DNA from: an uncultured Pirellula sp.
GTDB lineage: Bacteria > Planctomycetota > Planctomycetia > Pirellulales > Pirellulaceae
Reading direction: 5' to 3'
Length of the DNA stretch: 64,000 nt
Assembly (NCBI GenBank): GCA_903930765.1
Contig: CAIYZV010000285.1
Location: forward strand, 1-64,000
Positions 28,272-38,907 of this stretch are shown here, in pieces. The translations under genes were made by a program, and so were the position numbers. Every line of letters starts with the position of its first letter. Position 1 is the stretch's first letter. Under the pieces are notes generated by a model that worked only from the letters and a program-made list of their open reading frames with translations, did not search any database and was not told where the DNA came from.

Positions 28272-31200
28272 TCAAGGAAGAACCTTGCTCACGGTTGCTC
28301 CGCCGTCGGCGGAATGGTAGAGCCCATCGGTGTGTAGGAAATACCATATCTTGCCTTCGGACATATCGCACGCCGCTGCGATCAATCCGTCCTTGGATGG
28401 TTTGGCGTCAGGTTGAGTTCCTTGCGGAGTTAGCCATGACCATTCAAACGCCCACCGTTCGCTGACCGAGTAGCGTCCAGGTCGCTCCGGAGCGAGGGGG
28501 CCAGCGATGAATCGACCGAACTTCTCGTCTCCCTTCGCTGCGGCAGCGACCGCGGTGTAGGGACGAAACCATTCCAGGTTCTTTTGGGGTGGGTACAACG
28601 CCATATGCCACCCTTCGAAGACTTGGGTTTGGTAACCATGGCTCGTTGCATAACGCATTTCGTTCGTCGATTGCATCGCCTTGTCAAACGCAACGTTGTA
28701 AAAACCGCAATCGTCGCGTTCCTCCGATAAAACAACCGTCTCCCCATCGTCCCGTGTGATGTAGGACTTGGAGGTACCAGCTGGCGTAAAGGTTCTCGGA
28801 CGCCCGCGTCCTAAATACTCCATCCACGGATCCGAGCAGGTGGTGACACACAGATGGGTCTTACCACGCGCCGGAGCGGGATAGTGCTTTTCCCATGGCC
28901 AAACCACCACCGCAGTGATGCGCTCGCCTTGGCATCCAAGCGATGAAAACGTTTTGCCTCCATCGGTGCTCCTAAAAAGGCCTTTGGATTCACATCCCAC
29001 GAAGATTCGATCCCTGTTTCGATAATCGATTCCGAGGATATCACCACACAATGCCGACGGTCCATCGCCATCGAAGTCACCGGAGAAGGGCAATTGTTCC
29101 CAATGCGCACCGCCATCGTATGTCTTCCAAAGCTTTCCATCCGTTAGCTTTCCATCCAGTCCTTTTCCACTCGCTCGATAGATGATGTTCGGGTCCATCG
29201 GGTCGATTGCGACACTCCGAACGCATAGATCCGTGCCTGCGAGTGCTCCATTGATTGGCTTCCAGGTCGTGCCACTGTCGCGACTCATGAGCAAGCCTTG
29301 ATGGTTGGAACGGACGACAACGATTCGAGGGTCCGATGGGGCGGTAACGACACCGGTCCAGCGGTCGCCTGAGGTGTTGGTCGCCGTCACGACGTGAGGT
29401 AGCTCGGGTAGAGATTCCCTACCACGACGGATGGAAAGGGAGGAAACCGATGCAAAGTAGTGCGCTCTCGCATCTTGAGGCAACGCGCTGAAAAACAATC
29501 CGACGTCGAGTTCGCTGGCCATCTTTTTGTATTGCAAAGCGCCAAGCTGCCATCGGTCACCGTTTTCGCTGGACCACGCCGTCCAGATGTTGCCTCGTCG
29601 TGCGATTCGGAGAAAGGCGTGATTTCGGGGCAACTCGTAGGACGAGATTCTGCCGGCGCCGAAATCGGTGAAGTCCGCGGAGCTTCGAAGTCCATCCGCT
29701 GCCGTTTGAACGAGATGAAAATCGCGTCCCCATTCCCAGTTCCTTTTTTCTCCATGTTCTCGCGCGGTGAGCCCGACCCAGGCGCGACGATTCACCGGTT
29801 CACCGTTAACGCCGTTGTAATGTTGCACTCGGCATTCGGCCACAAAATCACCGTTGACCCGTTGGGTAACGGTATGCATGCCGTTTCCAAAGAACTGGAA
29901 CTGATCGACTGCCGTCTGCCAGATACCGGAGGATGACTTGAGATCCCCAACATTGCGAACGGTCCATGGTCCATCAACCTCAGGCCCCTCGTTGAGAAGG
30001 GTTTGCGCCTTGGTATCGAAGGTTTGTCCATCTTCGAGGGTTGTGCGGGCCCATATGGATGAATTTCCACGCGGCAATGGACCTCGAAATAAAAGTTGGT
30101 TGGAGGTGCTGGACGCCAATTGCCATCGATCCAGGAATAGCTGTATTTGGCGGATCGGCAGCGTGCCTGCTTGAACGGCAACCGTGATAGACGCGGTGCC
30201 ATCGCCGTGCGACTGAGCCCCCAGTTCAACGCTGGGAAAGCTTTCAAGGGATGGGGTGCAAAGTTCATCCAAGGTGATCGGATGCTTTGGAATGTCAGGC
30301 CCTTCGAGGCATATCTGAAAGTTTGTAGCTGGCAGTTGATCGACGAGGTACTCCACGGAGATCGGGTGTACACCGGATGAGAGTGGAATTGCGACCGCTT
30401 TTTCTGTGGTACCGTGCTGCCCATCCCATTCGAGAGCTGAATGATTATCGAGTTCGATGCGATAGGCTCCATCGATCTGCGCGCTCAGGATGTAGGGACC
30501 ATCGCTGGGGATGCGGAGGAATCCCGAATAACGGATAGCAAACCCTTGGTCGCGATCTTCGCGAATGCTGGTATCGAAGCCTCTCGCAATTCCTTCGCGT
30601 CGTTTTTTACCGGTGTTCATTTCATCGAGAGTGATCCAAGCGTGCTGTTCATCGGGCTGTTGGGATGGCGGGTTGAAATAGTTCAATCTCCGTTTCTCGT
30701 CCTTGGTCCAGAGTTCATATCGGAGGCCTGGGACGGTTGGCTTTGCGAGTGGTTCCGTGGTACGGAGTTTGATCATGGCAATAGGAGCGATCGCCGATTC
30801 CGAGGTTTGGTCGAAAATGTCGGTGATACGCATCCGTACCGCGGCGGGCGAGCCTTTCGCGGGGACCAAGGCATGCCTTGCGGTGGGCATCATTACCGAG
30901 TGGGTCCCGATCGGCTCACCTTGGCAATCGGGATTGTCAAAGACCTCGACTTGGAAAGAAAGAGGTGGCGATGATCGCGGGGGGATATCCCACGATACTG
31001 CTATGGATCCCCCTGCAGCAATCGCTCGCACGTTATGGAATGCTGGAATATCAAGTTTGGGCCGAGCGGGTTGCCTCGCTGTAAAGGAATGAGATTGGTT
31101 CCCATCGAGAGGCTTCCCGGAAAGTTGGAGGGGCAGGTTGTCAGGCCGCTGAGCGTATTCGATGGCGGTGTACTCGTGGTCTCCTTCTGGAACCGCATTA

Positions 31201-31958
31201 ACCACCACGTACTCGGTCTTGTCGATCGAGATGGTATCCGACGAACGCCAGGAGCCTTGCTTGCGGTAATAACCGAATCGGCGATGCAGCGAGCGGACGG
31301 CTTTTTCGCTAGTGAGAGGTTCGAGGAAGCCACTGTTGCCGGTAAAGGATGTCGCGGGGATGGGGAGTTGAGCGATACCGATCAGATGCCATTCTCCGGC
31401 GCGTTGATCTTTGATCCATCGACCGATGAGGGCGTTCGATTCTGGGGCGGGTTGCCAAACGCGAGAAACCATGGTGTACCAAGCGTTCCGCTGCACAAAA
31501 GGCCAGACATGAGCCCCGGTAGTACCGCTGCTACCTTCTCCGCCGTAATCGTTTTTGATGAATAGGTTGGGGGCGACATCGACGAATCGCACAGGAGTCC
31601 CAATGGTGTCGCTCCCCCAAAACGTCCAAACGGAACCGGGGCGAAACGCGTCTTGCATCGAGGCGTCCGGATGAGGCGTTTGGTCTTTTCCATCGGCGAG
31701 ATAGCTGGTGAATCCGGCGTAGAAGGAGAGGTTGTTCGGCTTTGGGTTGAAGCTGGAGTTCCAGTTGGCAAAGTACGAGCCAGAAGGCCAGAAAGGCCAT
31801 CGCAGATCCATCATGATGATGTCTGCGCCATCCTCTATGTTTTCTCGGTACCAGGTCGCGTGAAGGGGTGTCAGCGAGAGTACGAAAAAAACGACCGCCA
31901 TGAAGGCGAGGTTCGTTGGATTTCGAAATAGAGAGAATCGGTGTCTGGGAAGAGCCAT
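28272..31958 (-). CDS. Large exported protein with PA14-like and BNR/sialidase-like repeats
   Basis: 1228 aa; PA14-like (YSGFLRIPSDGPYILSAQIDGAYRIELDNH); SRDSGTTWKP, TYDGGAHWEQ, STDGGKTFSS, SADGGATVSK repeats. Confidence 0.82.
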   Translation of the reverse strand: MALPRHRFSLFRNPTNLAFMAVVFFVLSLTPLHATWYRENIEDGADIIMMDLRWPFWPSGSYFANWNSSFNPKPNNLSFYAGFTSYLADGKDQTPHPDASMQDAFRPGSVWTFWGSDTIGTPVRFVDVAPNLFIKNDYGGEGSSGTTGAHVWPFVQRNAWYTMVSRVWQPAPESNALIGRWIKDQRAGEWHLIGIAQLPIPATSFTGNSGFLEPLTSEKAVRSLHRRFGYYRKQGSWRSSDTISIDKTEYVVVNAVPEGDHEYTAIEYAQRPDNLPLQLSGKPLDGNQSHSFTARQPARPKLDIPAFHNVRAIAAGGSIAVSWDIPPRSSPPLSFQVEVFDNPDCQGEPIGTHSVMMPTARHALVPAKGSPAAVRMRITDIFDQTSESAIAPIAMIKLRTTEPLAKPTVPGLRYELWTKDEKRRLNYFNPPSQQPDEQHAWITLDEMNTGKKRREGIARGFDTSIREDRDQGFAIRYSGFLRIPSDGPYILSAQIDGAYRIELDNHSALEWDGQHGTTEKAVAIPLSSGVHPISVEYLVDQLPATNFQICLEGPDIPKHPITLDELCTPSLESFPSVELGAQSHGDGTASITVAVQAGTLPIRQIQLFLDRWQLASSTSNQLLFRGPLPRGNSSIWARTTLEDGQTFDTKAQTLLNEGPEVDGPWTVRNVGDLKSSSGIWQTAVDQFQFFGNGMHTVTQRVNGDFVAECRVQHYNGVNGEPVNRRAWVGLTAREHGEKRNWEWGRDFHLVQTAADGLRSSADFTDFGAGRISSYELPRNHAFLRIARRGNIWTAWSSENGDRWQLGALQYKKMASELDVGLFFSALPQDARAHYFASVSSLSIRRGRESLPELPHVVTATNTSGDRWTGVVTAPSDPRIVVVRSNHQGLLMSRDSGTTWKPINGALAGTDLCVRSVAIDPMDPNIIYRASGKGLDGKLTDGKLWKTYDGGAHWEQLPFSGDFDGDGPSALCGDILGIDYRNRDRIFVGCESKGLFRSTDGGKTFSSLGCQGERITAVVVWPWEKHYPAPARGKTHLCVTTCSDPWMEYLGRGRPRTFTPAGTSKSYITRDDGETVVLSEERDDCGFYNVAFDKAMQSTNEMRYATSHGYQTQVFEGWHMALYPPQKNLEWFRPYTAVAAAAKGDEKFGRFIAGPLAPERPGRYSVSERWAFEWSWLTPQGTQPDAKPSKDGLIAAACDMSEGKIWYFLHTDGLYHSADGGATVSKVLP
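29131..29160. repeat. 15-bp tandem duplication in coding sequence
   Basis: AGCTTTCCATCCGTT/AGCTTTCCATCCAGT; DGKLT DGKLW. Confidence 0.75.
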
Positions 31959-32240
31959 AGGATAATGATTGGGCGATCGAGCTATCTTTGAGTTGGAAGG
32001 CGGTGCAGTACTTGCGCCTACCTTGTTTTGAAGCAGTGCATTTTAACCGCAATAGGGGTGATTGCTTGGATTTCAGAGGAAAGTCTATTGGCACTGCCAA
32101 AACCTTGGCGGAGTAATGTTTGATAATTGCTGCGCAGATCGGTGTCGGTTATCTTGGTCTTCTCTGGACCTTTCCACCCAAGAGGCGACGACCCTCTCCT
32201 ACCTATTTTTGCGGATGTACATTTCGGGATAGATCATCAA

Positions 32241-33176
32241 ATGAAACGATTTTTTTGCTGCGTAGCTGTACTGGTATCGAGTTCCTGGACCATGGCTCAG
32301 GATACGGTCGATCCGTGGATCAAGAAAAAGGCGGATAGCTTTCGACCATTATCCGCAGAGCAAAAGGCTGCTGTAGAGAATGCGGTTCCCGCGGAATCTA
32401 CGGCCAAGCCGAAGAAGGCACGCCGCATTCTCGTCTTTTATCGATGCGAAGGATTCATCCACGGTTCGATCCCATATGCCAATCTCGCGTTGGAGACCAT
32501 GGGGAAAAAGACAGGTGCCTTTACGGTGGATATGGCGGATACCTACGATGTTTTCAATGTTGAAAACTTGAAGAAGTACGATGGGATTCTGTTGAACAAT
32601 ACCACCGGAATGACCTTTGCAAAACCTGAGCAGCAAAACGCATTCCTCGATTTCATCATGAGCGGTAAAGGCCTCGCTGGAATCCATGCAGCCAGCGATA
32701 ACTTTGGACGGCATCCCGAGTGCCGTGCGATTGTCGGTGGTGAGTTTGGCGGTCATCCGTGGAATGCGGGTGGGACATGGGCATTCAAGTTGGACGATCC
32801 CGATCACGTCCTCAACAAGGCGTTTGGAGGGAAGGGTTTCTGGCATACCGATGAGATCTATCAGTACCAGCCGGCGACGTTTGTCGGAACGAAGACCTTG
32901 CGAGTCCTCGTCAGTTTGGACATGAAGCAAGATGAAGTTTCTAAGCTCATCAATGATGGTCCACGCGAAGTCCCCGTGTCGTGGTTGCGCAAGGCAGGAG
33001 ATGGCCGAGTTTTCTACACCAATTTTGGCCATCGCGAAGATACCTTCACCAAGCCGATGATTCTGAAGCACATGCTCGATGGGATTCAGTATTCGCTGGG
33101 AGATCTCGATGCCGATGCGACCCCGACCGACGCTGCTCCGAAGAAAGACCCAGCGTATTCGCCGGCAAAGCCTTAG
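32241..33176 (+). CDS. ThuA domain-containing protein
   Basis: MKRFFCCVAVLVSSSWTMAQ signal peptide; RRILVFYRCEGFIHGSIPYA; GLAGIHAASDNF; GDGRVFYTNFGHREDTF; start trimmed. Confidence 0.88.
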   Translation: MKRFFCCVAVLVSSSWTMAQDTVDPWIKKKADSFRPLSAEQKAAVENAVPAESTAKPKKARRILVFYRCEGFIHGSIPYANLALETMGKKTGAFTVDMADTYDVFNVENLKKYDGILLNNTTGMTFAKPEQQNAFLDFIMSGKGLAGIHAASDNFGRHPECRAIVGGEFGGHPWNAGGTWAFKLDDPDHVLNKAFGGKGFWHTDEIYQYQPATFVGTKTLRVLVSLDMKQDEVSKLINDGPREVPVSWLRKAGDGRVFYTNFGHREDTFTKPMILKHMLDGIQYSLGDLDADATPTDAAPKKDPAYSPAKP

Positions 33177-33413
33177 TGGGGTCCCCAGCCTAAAATCTGT
33201 GTTCAGGCGATGATATCCATATTAAACGGGAACAGTAACCGTAGAGCGATGTTAACTCAATCCGCTGCGGATATAGTGGTTCGTGGTGGCGGTTCGCTTG
33301 ACTTACTTGACTTATACGTGTCGTCACGACTCCAAATTCGTGACTCAGGGTCATCGTAAAGCGAACCTGTCACCACATCAAAGGCTTTCCATTCACAAGA
33401 GATCTTTAGCTCT

Positions 33414-34937
33414 ATGTTTATGCTTTCTAGAAAAACAATGGTCGTTTTGAAATTGTTTCGATCGGCATTTGCGCTCGGTTGCGTCTGTGTGCCGTTATCG
33501 ATTGCCAATGCTCAGTACGACGGTGCGGTACCGCCTCCAGACGCTCTCCAACCGGGATTTAATTCGATTTCGGCGAATCAATGCGAGGAGTGGCTGAATA
33601 TCTTGGCCGGGCCCGGTTTCGAAGGTCGCGGGACGGGGCAAGAGGGATACGTCAAAGCGGCGTCATGGGTTTCGGGCAAGCTGGCGGAGTTCGGGCTGAA
33701 GCCCATGGGGGATGCGGGCACCTATTTTCAAATGTTGCCGATGAGTCGACTCCATGTCGATGCGGCTCAATCCAAGATCACCGCAGGGAGCGGGTTCTCG
33801 CTCGGATTCGATAAAGCGATCGGCTTGGATCGATTTGCTAACCAGCCAGAGTACTCGGGGAAAGTCGTGTTTTTGCAAGTGGCGGGCGAAGGAGCAAAGC
33901 TGGCGGATGATTTGTCGCTCGAAGACAAAGTGGTGATTCTCGTCGCGGATGACAAAGGAGCAGGTTCTGTAGCGTTTCCCCTGAATCGCAAGCGACCTGC
34001 GGTGGTGCTGCGGGTGGTGGAAACCGTGACTGCGTCGACATCGCAATTGGAGCGGCCTGAAGGTCGGCAAAGGGCGAGCGGTATCAGCGGTAGCATTACC
34101 AAGGATGCTGCGAAACAGATCCTCGTTGCGGTGGGGGGTAATGAAGAGTGGCTAACCATCCCCGAGGAAAATGCGGTCGACTCGCATGCTACGGAGGTCG
34201 AGCTTAAGGTCGAATTAAGAGTTCGCAAAGAGCCGATGGCGGTTCCCAATGTGTTGGCTTGGATGGAAGGTTCCGATCCAGCGCTTCGGGATGAGTACGT
34301 CGTGATCGGAGCGCACTTGGACCACCTCGGCGTGCGAGGCAACGAATACTTTCCAGGCGCGGACGACAATGGATCTGGGTCAACGGCCCTATTGGGAATT
34401 GCCAGAGCAATCGCCGCGAATCCAACCAAGCCTAAGCGCAGCATCCTTTTTATGTGGTTTGCCGCAGAAGAGATGGGATTGATCGGATCTGCTCATTATG
34501 TGAACAATCCGCTTTTGCCCCTTGAGAAGATGGTTTGCATGCTCAACGTGGATATGGTTGGACGGAACGAGGAAAAGCAGAATGAACCCGCGAGTGAGAA
34601 TGTTCGTTCCTTGCACTTGGTCGGGAGCGAAAAAGGGGACAAATCCCTCCATGCGATGATTCTCGATGCCAACAAATCCGTGAACTTTGAGTTTGAGTTT
34701 GATGAGGAAGGTGTTTTTGGGAGAAGCGATCAGATCAATTTCTTCCGCAAAGGGACCTCGGTTGCGTTTCTGTTTGGTGGGTTTCATCCCGATTATCATC
34801 GAACAACAGACACACCGGCAAAGATCAACTATTTCAAAATTGCCTCGGCAGCGAAGCTCTATTTTCTTGCCGCACACATGGCCGCGGAGCACGGACCATT
34901 TCCTGCTCCTAAAGAGGAACCGGCTGCGGCGAAATAG
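33414..34937 (+). CDS. M28-family metallopeptidase
   Basis: VVIGAHLDHLG; GADDNGSGSTALLGIARA; FMWFAAEEMGLIGSAHYV; metal ligand pattern. Confidence 0.92.
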   Translation: MFMLSRKTMVVLKLFRSAFALGCVCVPLSIANAQYDGAVPPPDALQPGFNSISANQCEEWLNILAGPGFEGRGTGQEGYVKAASWVSGKLAEFGLKPMGDAGTYFQMLPMSRLHVDAAQSKITAGSGFSLGFDKAIGLDRFANQPEYSGKVVFLQVAGEGAKLADDLSLEDKVVILVADDKGAGSVAFPLNRKRPAVVLRVVETVTASTSQLERPEGRQRASGISGSITKDAAKQILVAVGGNEEWLTIPEENAVDSHATEVELKVELRVRKEPMAVPNVLAWMEGSDPALRDEYVVIGAHLDHLGVRGNEYFPGADDNGSGSTALLGIARAIAANPTKPKRSILFMWFAAEEMGLIGSAHYVNNPLLPLEKMVCMLNVDMVGRNEEKQNEPASENVRSLHLVGSEKGDKSLHAMILDANKSVNFEFEFDEEGVFGRSDQINFFRKGTSVAFLFGGFHPDYHRTTDTPAKINYFKIASAAKLYFLAAHMAAEHGPFPAPKEEPAAAK

Positions 34938-34952
34938 TTTTGCTATTTCGGG

Positions 34953-35246
34953 TTACGCGATCACTTCTTGGATCACCTGTGAGGGTTGGACTCCGGTCAG
35001 TTTTTGATCGAGTCCACCGTAGTAGTAGGTGAGCAGATTGTGGTCCAGCCCCATAAGCCGCAGGATCGTCGCGTGAAGATCACGGACATGGCGGCGGTTG
35101 ATAACGGCTTCGGCACCGAGGTCATCCGTCTCTCCGTAGCTGCAGCCACCCTTTGCACCGCCACCGGCTAGCCAATAGGTGAATCCTTTGGGATTGTGAT
35201 CTCGGCCCCCCTGGTCTCCTTGGGATACCGGTTGGCGACCAAACTG
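34953..35246 (-). pseudogene. 3'-terminal DUF1501 fragment, frame intact, no start; overlaps the nhaA 3' end in a different frame
   Basis: Minus-strand translation: [97 protein letters not shown]. Confidence 0.92.
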
Positions 35247-36580
35247 CGGTTGGGTTTGAGAAAGACCAGCAGCAGGATGGAACCGAGGATGGTGCTGACG
35301 AGGGATCCGAGCAATGTCCCGAATTTTCCTGCAGCTTCGAGTTCGGGGAACTCATCGGTGGGAAAGGATAATGCATTGAGGAAGAGAGACATCGTGAAAC
35401 CGATACCTCCCAAGGACGCCCCCCCAAAGAATACAGGCCAACTCACCCCGGCCGGGAGTCGCGTAAACCGCAGGGCAATCGCGATGTAACAAAAGAGGAG
35501 AATACCGAGGGGCTTTCCTACGAATAAGGCAACAGCGACGGCGATCGCGACGGAGTTTGAAAGAGACGACGTTTCCAGTTCGACTCCTGCGTTGGCCAAC
35601 GCGAAGATGGGCATTACCAAATAAGCGACCCAAGGATGCAAACCCATTTCTAATCGATGCAACGGAGAATGCGATTCGCGGGCAATAAATTGCAATTGCT
35701 CCAGGTTGACGGGGAGGTGTTCCGTTTCCGGATCTGCGCCACGCAGGTCATCCCAAGTGTCGGAAAGGATTTCCACAAAGGTGCGATTACCGATCCAAGG
35801 TCGGGAGGGAGTCATCAGGCCGAGCAGGACGCCAGCGATGGTGGGATGGATCCCCGCATGATGGAAGGCGATCCAAATCGCAATCCCGACCATGACGTAA
35901 ATAGCGATGGACCGAACACCGATCTTGTTCAGCAGATAGACCAACGCAAATCCTGCGAGTGCGGCGAGGATGTACCCCCAGGAAATGGTCTCCGTGAATA
36001 CGATTGCAATCACGAGGACTGCAATGATGTCATCGACGATGGCCAGGGTCAGCAAGAAGATCTTCAAGCCAAATGGGACGCGAGAACCGAACAACGCCAG
36101 AATTCCGACCACGAAGGCGATATCGGTCGCCATGGGAATAGCCCAGCCGCGCTGGCCCGGTTGGGCCCATTGCATCGCCGTGTAGATTGCTGCTGGGGTT
36201 ACAACACCACCGATCGCGCCAAAAACTGGAAGCAATGCCTTGCGGGGGTCCCGGAGTTCACCCGCTACGATTTCGCGTTTGACCTCGAGACCTACCACGA
36301 AAAAGAAGATGGTCATCAGAATGTCGTTGATAACCAAATGCCCTAAGTCCCCTTCGATTTTGAAGTGTCCGAATGCGATCGATATCGGGGTATGCCAAAA
36401 GGCTTCCATCGCATGGGACCAAGGAGAGTTGGCGATCAGCAGCGCCAAGATAGTACATGCGACGAGGACTAAGCCGCTGGTGGCTTCGATATGCAGGAAA
36501 TGCTTGACCGGTACCAACCATCTTTCAACCGGTGGGACGGGGATCTTTGCATTCTTTGGCGGGGATTCATGGTGCGACAT
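35168..36580 (-). CDS. nhaA: Na+/H+ antiporter NhaA
   Basis: 470 aa; [66 protein letters not shown]. Confidence 0.95.
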   Translation of the reverse strand: MSHHESPPKNAKIPVPPVERWLVPVKHFLHIEATSGLVLVACTILALLIANSPWSHAMEAFWHTPISIAFGHFKIEGDLGHLVINDILMTIFFFVVGLEVKREIVAGELRDPRKALLPVFGAIGGVVTPAAIYTAMQWAQPGQRGWAIPMATDIAFVVGILALFGSRVPFGLKIFLLTLAIVDDIIAVLVIAIVFTETISWGYILAALAGFALVYLLNKIGVRSIAIYVMVGIAIWIAFHHAGIHPTIAGVLLGLMTPSRPWIGNRTFVEILSDTWDDLRGADPETEHLPVNLEQLQFIARESHSPLHRLEMGLHPWVAYLVMPIFALANAGVELETSSLSNSVAIAVAVALFVGKPLGILLFCYIAIALRFTRLPAGVSWPVFFGGASLGGIGFTMSLFLNALSFPTDEFPELEAAGKFGTLLGSLVSTILGSILLLVFLKPNRSLVANRYPKETRGAEITIPKDSPIG

Positions 36581-36711
36581 GCGAGCGGTTTTACAGGTTC
36601 GGGCGAGTTAGCTCCAGGGGGACTCGGCCTAGCAAATGAGGACGTGCTCTTTTGCATGAACGGCACCACCACTTGGGAGCTTGCTAAGTCTGGGGGACTT
36701 TTGCCGAAATT

Positions 36712-36755
36712 GTCGGTTATTCTGATTGCCGAAACCTTGATGGCCGATAACCGAC
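36712..36755. promoter_or_regulatory. 9-bp perfect inverted repeat in the nhaA/secretin intergenic region
   Basis: GTCGGTTAT (36712-36720) and ATAACCGAC (36747-36755). Confidence 0.45.
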
Positions 36756-36914
36756 GATACAAGGATGTCGATTGTGAAATGATAGCATTCGTCTAAAAAC
36801 AAAGTCTGAGTAATTTCCGTGAACAGAGTCCCCTTAGGAAGCTTGAATGCTGGCGCCACGCGGTGGTCATCAAGCCATTTCGGGGATGCTTTGTTGGAAC
36901 GCGAATCTGAAAAC

Positions 36915-38891
36915 ATGCAGCGATTTCGAGGAATTGCTTTGATTGCGGCATGGATGCTCCTGTTTGTGTTAGGGACCGTGACGAGAGTTGGTGCACAGCA
37001 GGCGGGATTCCTACCACCAGCGACCCTGCAGGGAGTGGGTGCGATGCCTGTCCCGCTGGAACTGGAGCGTGCAATTTCCTCGCAAATTCAGTCGACCGAT
37101 GCGGTGAATCTCGACTTGGGTGGCAATACCCTTTCGCAAGAAGCATGGGATGCTTTGCAACGGTCGAACGTGGCACCGTTGCCTGCTCCCAGGTCGACGG
37201 GTGGTCTATCGGGTGGCAATGTGATCCCTTTGGTGAATGCACCGCGTCCTGCGGGCCAAGCCCAACTTCAGGTTCAAAACAATCTTGTCCATTTGACCAG
37301 TCGCGGTGCAACGGTAGCGGACGTGTTGGCCTTAATCTCAGAGCAGATGGGTTTGAACGTGGTTACCGCCGAGGATCTCAATCAACGGGTCAACGTGACA
37401 CTCAACGGAGTGTTGCTCGAGGATGCACTCAACTCTATTTTGAACGTCAACGGATTGGTGTGGGCGCGTCAAAATAACATTGTCACGATTTCGACAGTAA
37501 ACCCCGAGAAGCTGCTGGCGCCGAATGTTCAAGGGAAAGCGATTCAGGTCTACTCGCTCAACTACGCATTGGGTGAAGACCTCAACCAAGTGATATTGGG
37601 GCTTCTTTCTCCGATCGGCAAATCGTATGTCATGAAAATCAATCAAGAGGAGCAGCGAGCCGCGCGAGAGCAACTGATCGTTGAGGACATGCCTCCTTAC
37701 ATTGAGAGGATTTCTCAATACATTGCCCAAGTCGACATACCGCCACGGCAAGTAATCGTCGAGGCGAATATCTTGCAAGTTGCTCTCAAGGATAGCAACA
37801 AGAATGGTGTCAATTTCAATCAGTTAGCCCGAATCAGCAATTCGACGGTAAACTTTCAAACGATGGGGTTTGCGACGCGAGGGAATCCAGTCGGTGCGAT
37901 GGAAATCAATGGCACCGACTTGACAGGCTGGATCGAATGCTTGAAATCGACGAGCGACACGAAGACGTTGGCCTCTCCGAAGGTGGCCGTGCTCAACGGA
38001 CAAGAGGCGAGGATCTCGGTCGGAGGCAAACTCGGTTATCTGATGACGACGGCAACTCAAACGAGCACGCTTCAGAGCGTCAACTTTCTCGACTATGGCG
38101 TGGTTCTGACCGTTCTCCCGATCATCACGGAGGATGGCCGAGTCTTGATGAAGGTTGCTCCGCAGGTATCGACCGCTCGCATCAATTCGACGTCGAAGTT
38201 GCCTGAAAGCGAGGCAACCGAGGTTTCCACCAACGTCATGCTCAACAATGGTCAAGCGATTGTGATCGGGGGACTCATCAAGGAAGAAAAGGATGATGGG
38301 CAGGCCAAGGTCCCATTTTTTGGAGACATTCCACTCCTGGGTCGTTTGTTCCAAAGTCGATCGCTGGTGAAAGAGCGGAGCGAGATCATCGTGACGCTGT
38401 TACCGCGCATCGCGATGCCGGGCGAGTGCGAATGCGTCGATTACGACAGTCAAATCGTCCAAGCGAGCACGCGCATCATGGATCGCAGCTTGAACCCAGT
38501 CGATCGTTCGGCATGGGAAGGCCAAGTGATTGGTGCGGCGGACAAACGGCATCAGTGGTGGCGATTTTGGGCAAAGAAAGAGCCGGTTCAACCGGCAGTC
38601 GCTCGAGGCTATGCGCAACCACCATCGATCCCGATGAGCGAACAGCAACCTGCGTACAATGTACCTTGGGGGAGTTCTCCAGCGAACTCGTTTCGGGGCG
38701 TCCCTACCATGATGCAAGAGTTGCCTATTTCAACCCATCGAATACAGCCTGCTATCCAGTTTGCCCCTCAGGTGAACAGCAATAGTTTGCAGGGAGGCGC
38801 TCCCGTAGTTCAACCAGTCCCTCAGCCATCCCTTTATGAGGTTCCGACGGGCATGGTACCCGCGCAGCCAACTGTGTTTCCGGATCCGTAA
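36915..38891 (+). CDS. Type II/IV secretion secretin (GspD/PilQ family)
   Basis: MQRFRGIALIAAWMLLFVLGTVTRVGAQ signal; VASPKVAVLNGQEARISVGGKLGY, PIITEDGRVLMKVAPQVS, NGQAIVIGGLIKEEKDDGQAKVPFFGDIPLLGRLF secretin signature. Confidence 0.95.
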   Translation: MQRFRGIALIAAWMLLFVLGTVTRVGAQQAGFLPPATLQGVGAMPVPLELERAISSQIQSTDAVNLDLGGNTLSQEAWDALQRSNVAPLPAPRSTGGLSGGNVIPLVNAPRPAGQAQLQVQNNLVHLTSRGATVADVLALISEQMGLNVVTAEDLNQRVNVTLNGVLLEDALNSILNVNGLVWARQNNIVTISTVNPEKLLAPNVQGKAIQVYSLNYALGEDLNQVILGLLSPIGKSYVMKINQEEQRAAREQLIVEDMPPYIERISQYIAQVDIPPRQVIVEANILQVALKDSNKNGVNFNQLARISNSTVNFQTMGFATRGNPVGAMEINGTDLTGWIECLKSTSDTKTLASPKVAVLNGQEARISVGGKLGYLMTTATQTSTLQSVNFLDYGVVLTVLPIITEDGRVLMKVAPQVSTARINSTSKLPESEATEVSTNVMLNNGQAIVIGGLIKEEKDDGQAKVPFFGDIPLLGRLFQSRSLVKERSEIIVTLLPRIAMPGECECVDYDSQIVQASTRIMDRSLNPVDRSAWEGQVIGAADKRHQWWRFWAKKEPVQPAVARGYAQPPSIPMSEQQPAYNVPWGSSPANSFRGVPTMMQELPISTHRIQPAIQFAPQVNSNSLQGGAPVVQPVPQPSLYEVPTGMVPAQPTVFPDP

Positions 38892-38907
38892 CGCTCAATC
38901 AAAGTGA

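Noticed and set aside
35657-36346. 229-aa plus-strand ORF antisense to nhaA
   Set aside because: Acidic, repetitive translation with no domain; coding shadow of nhaA.
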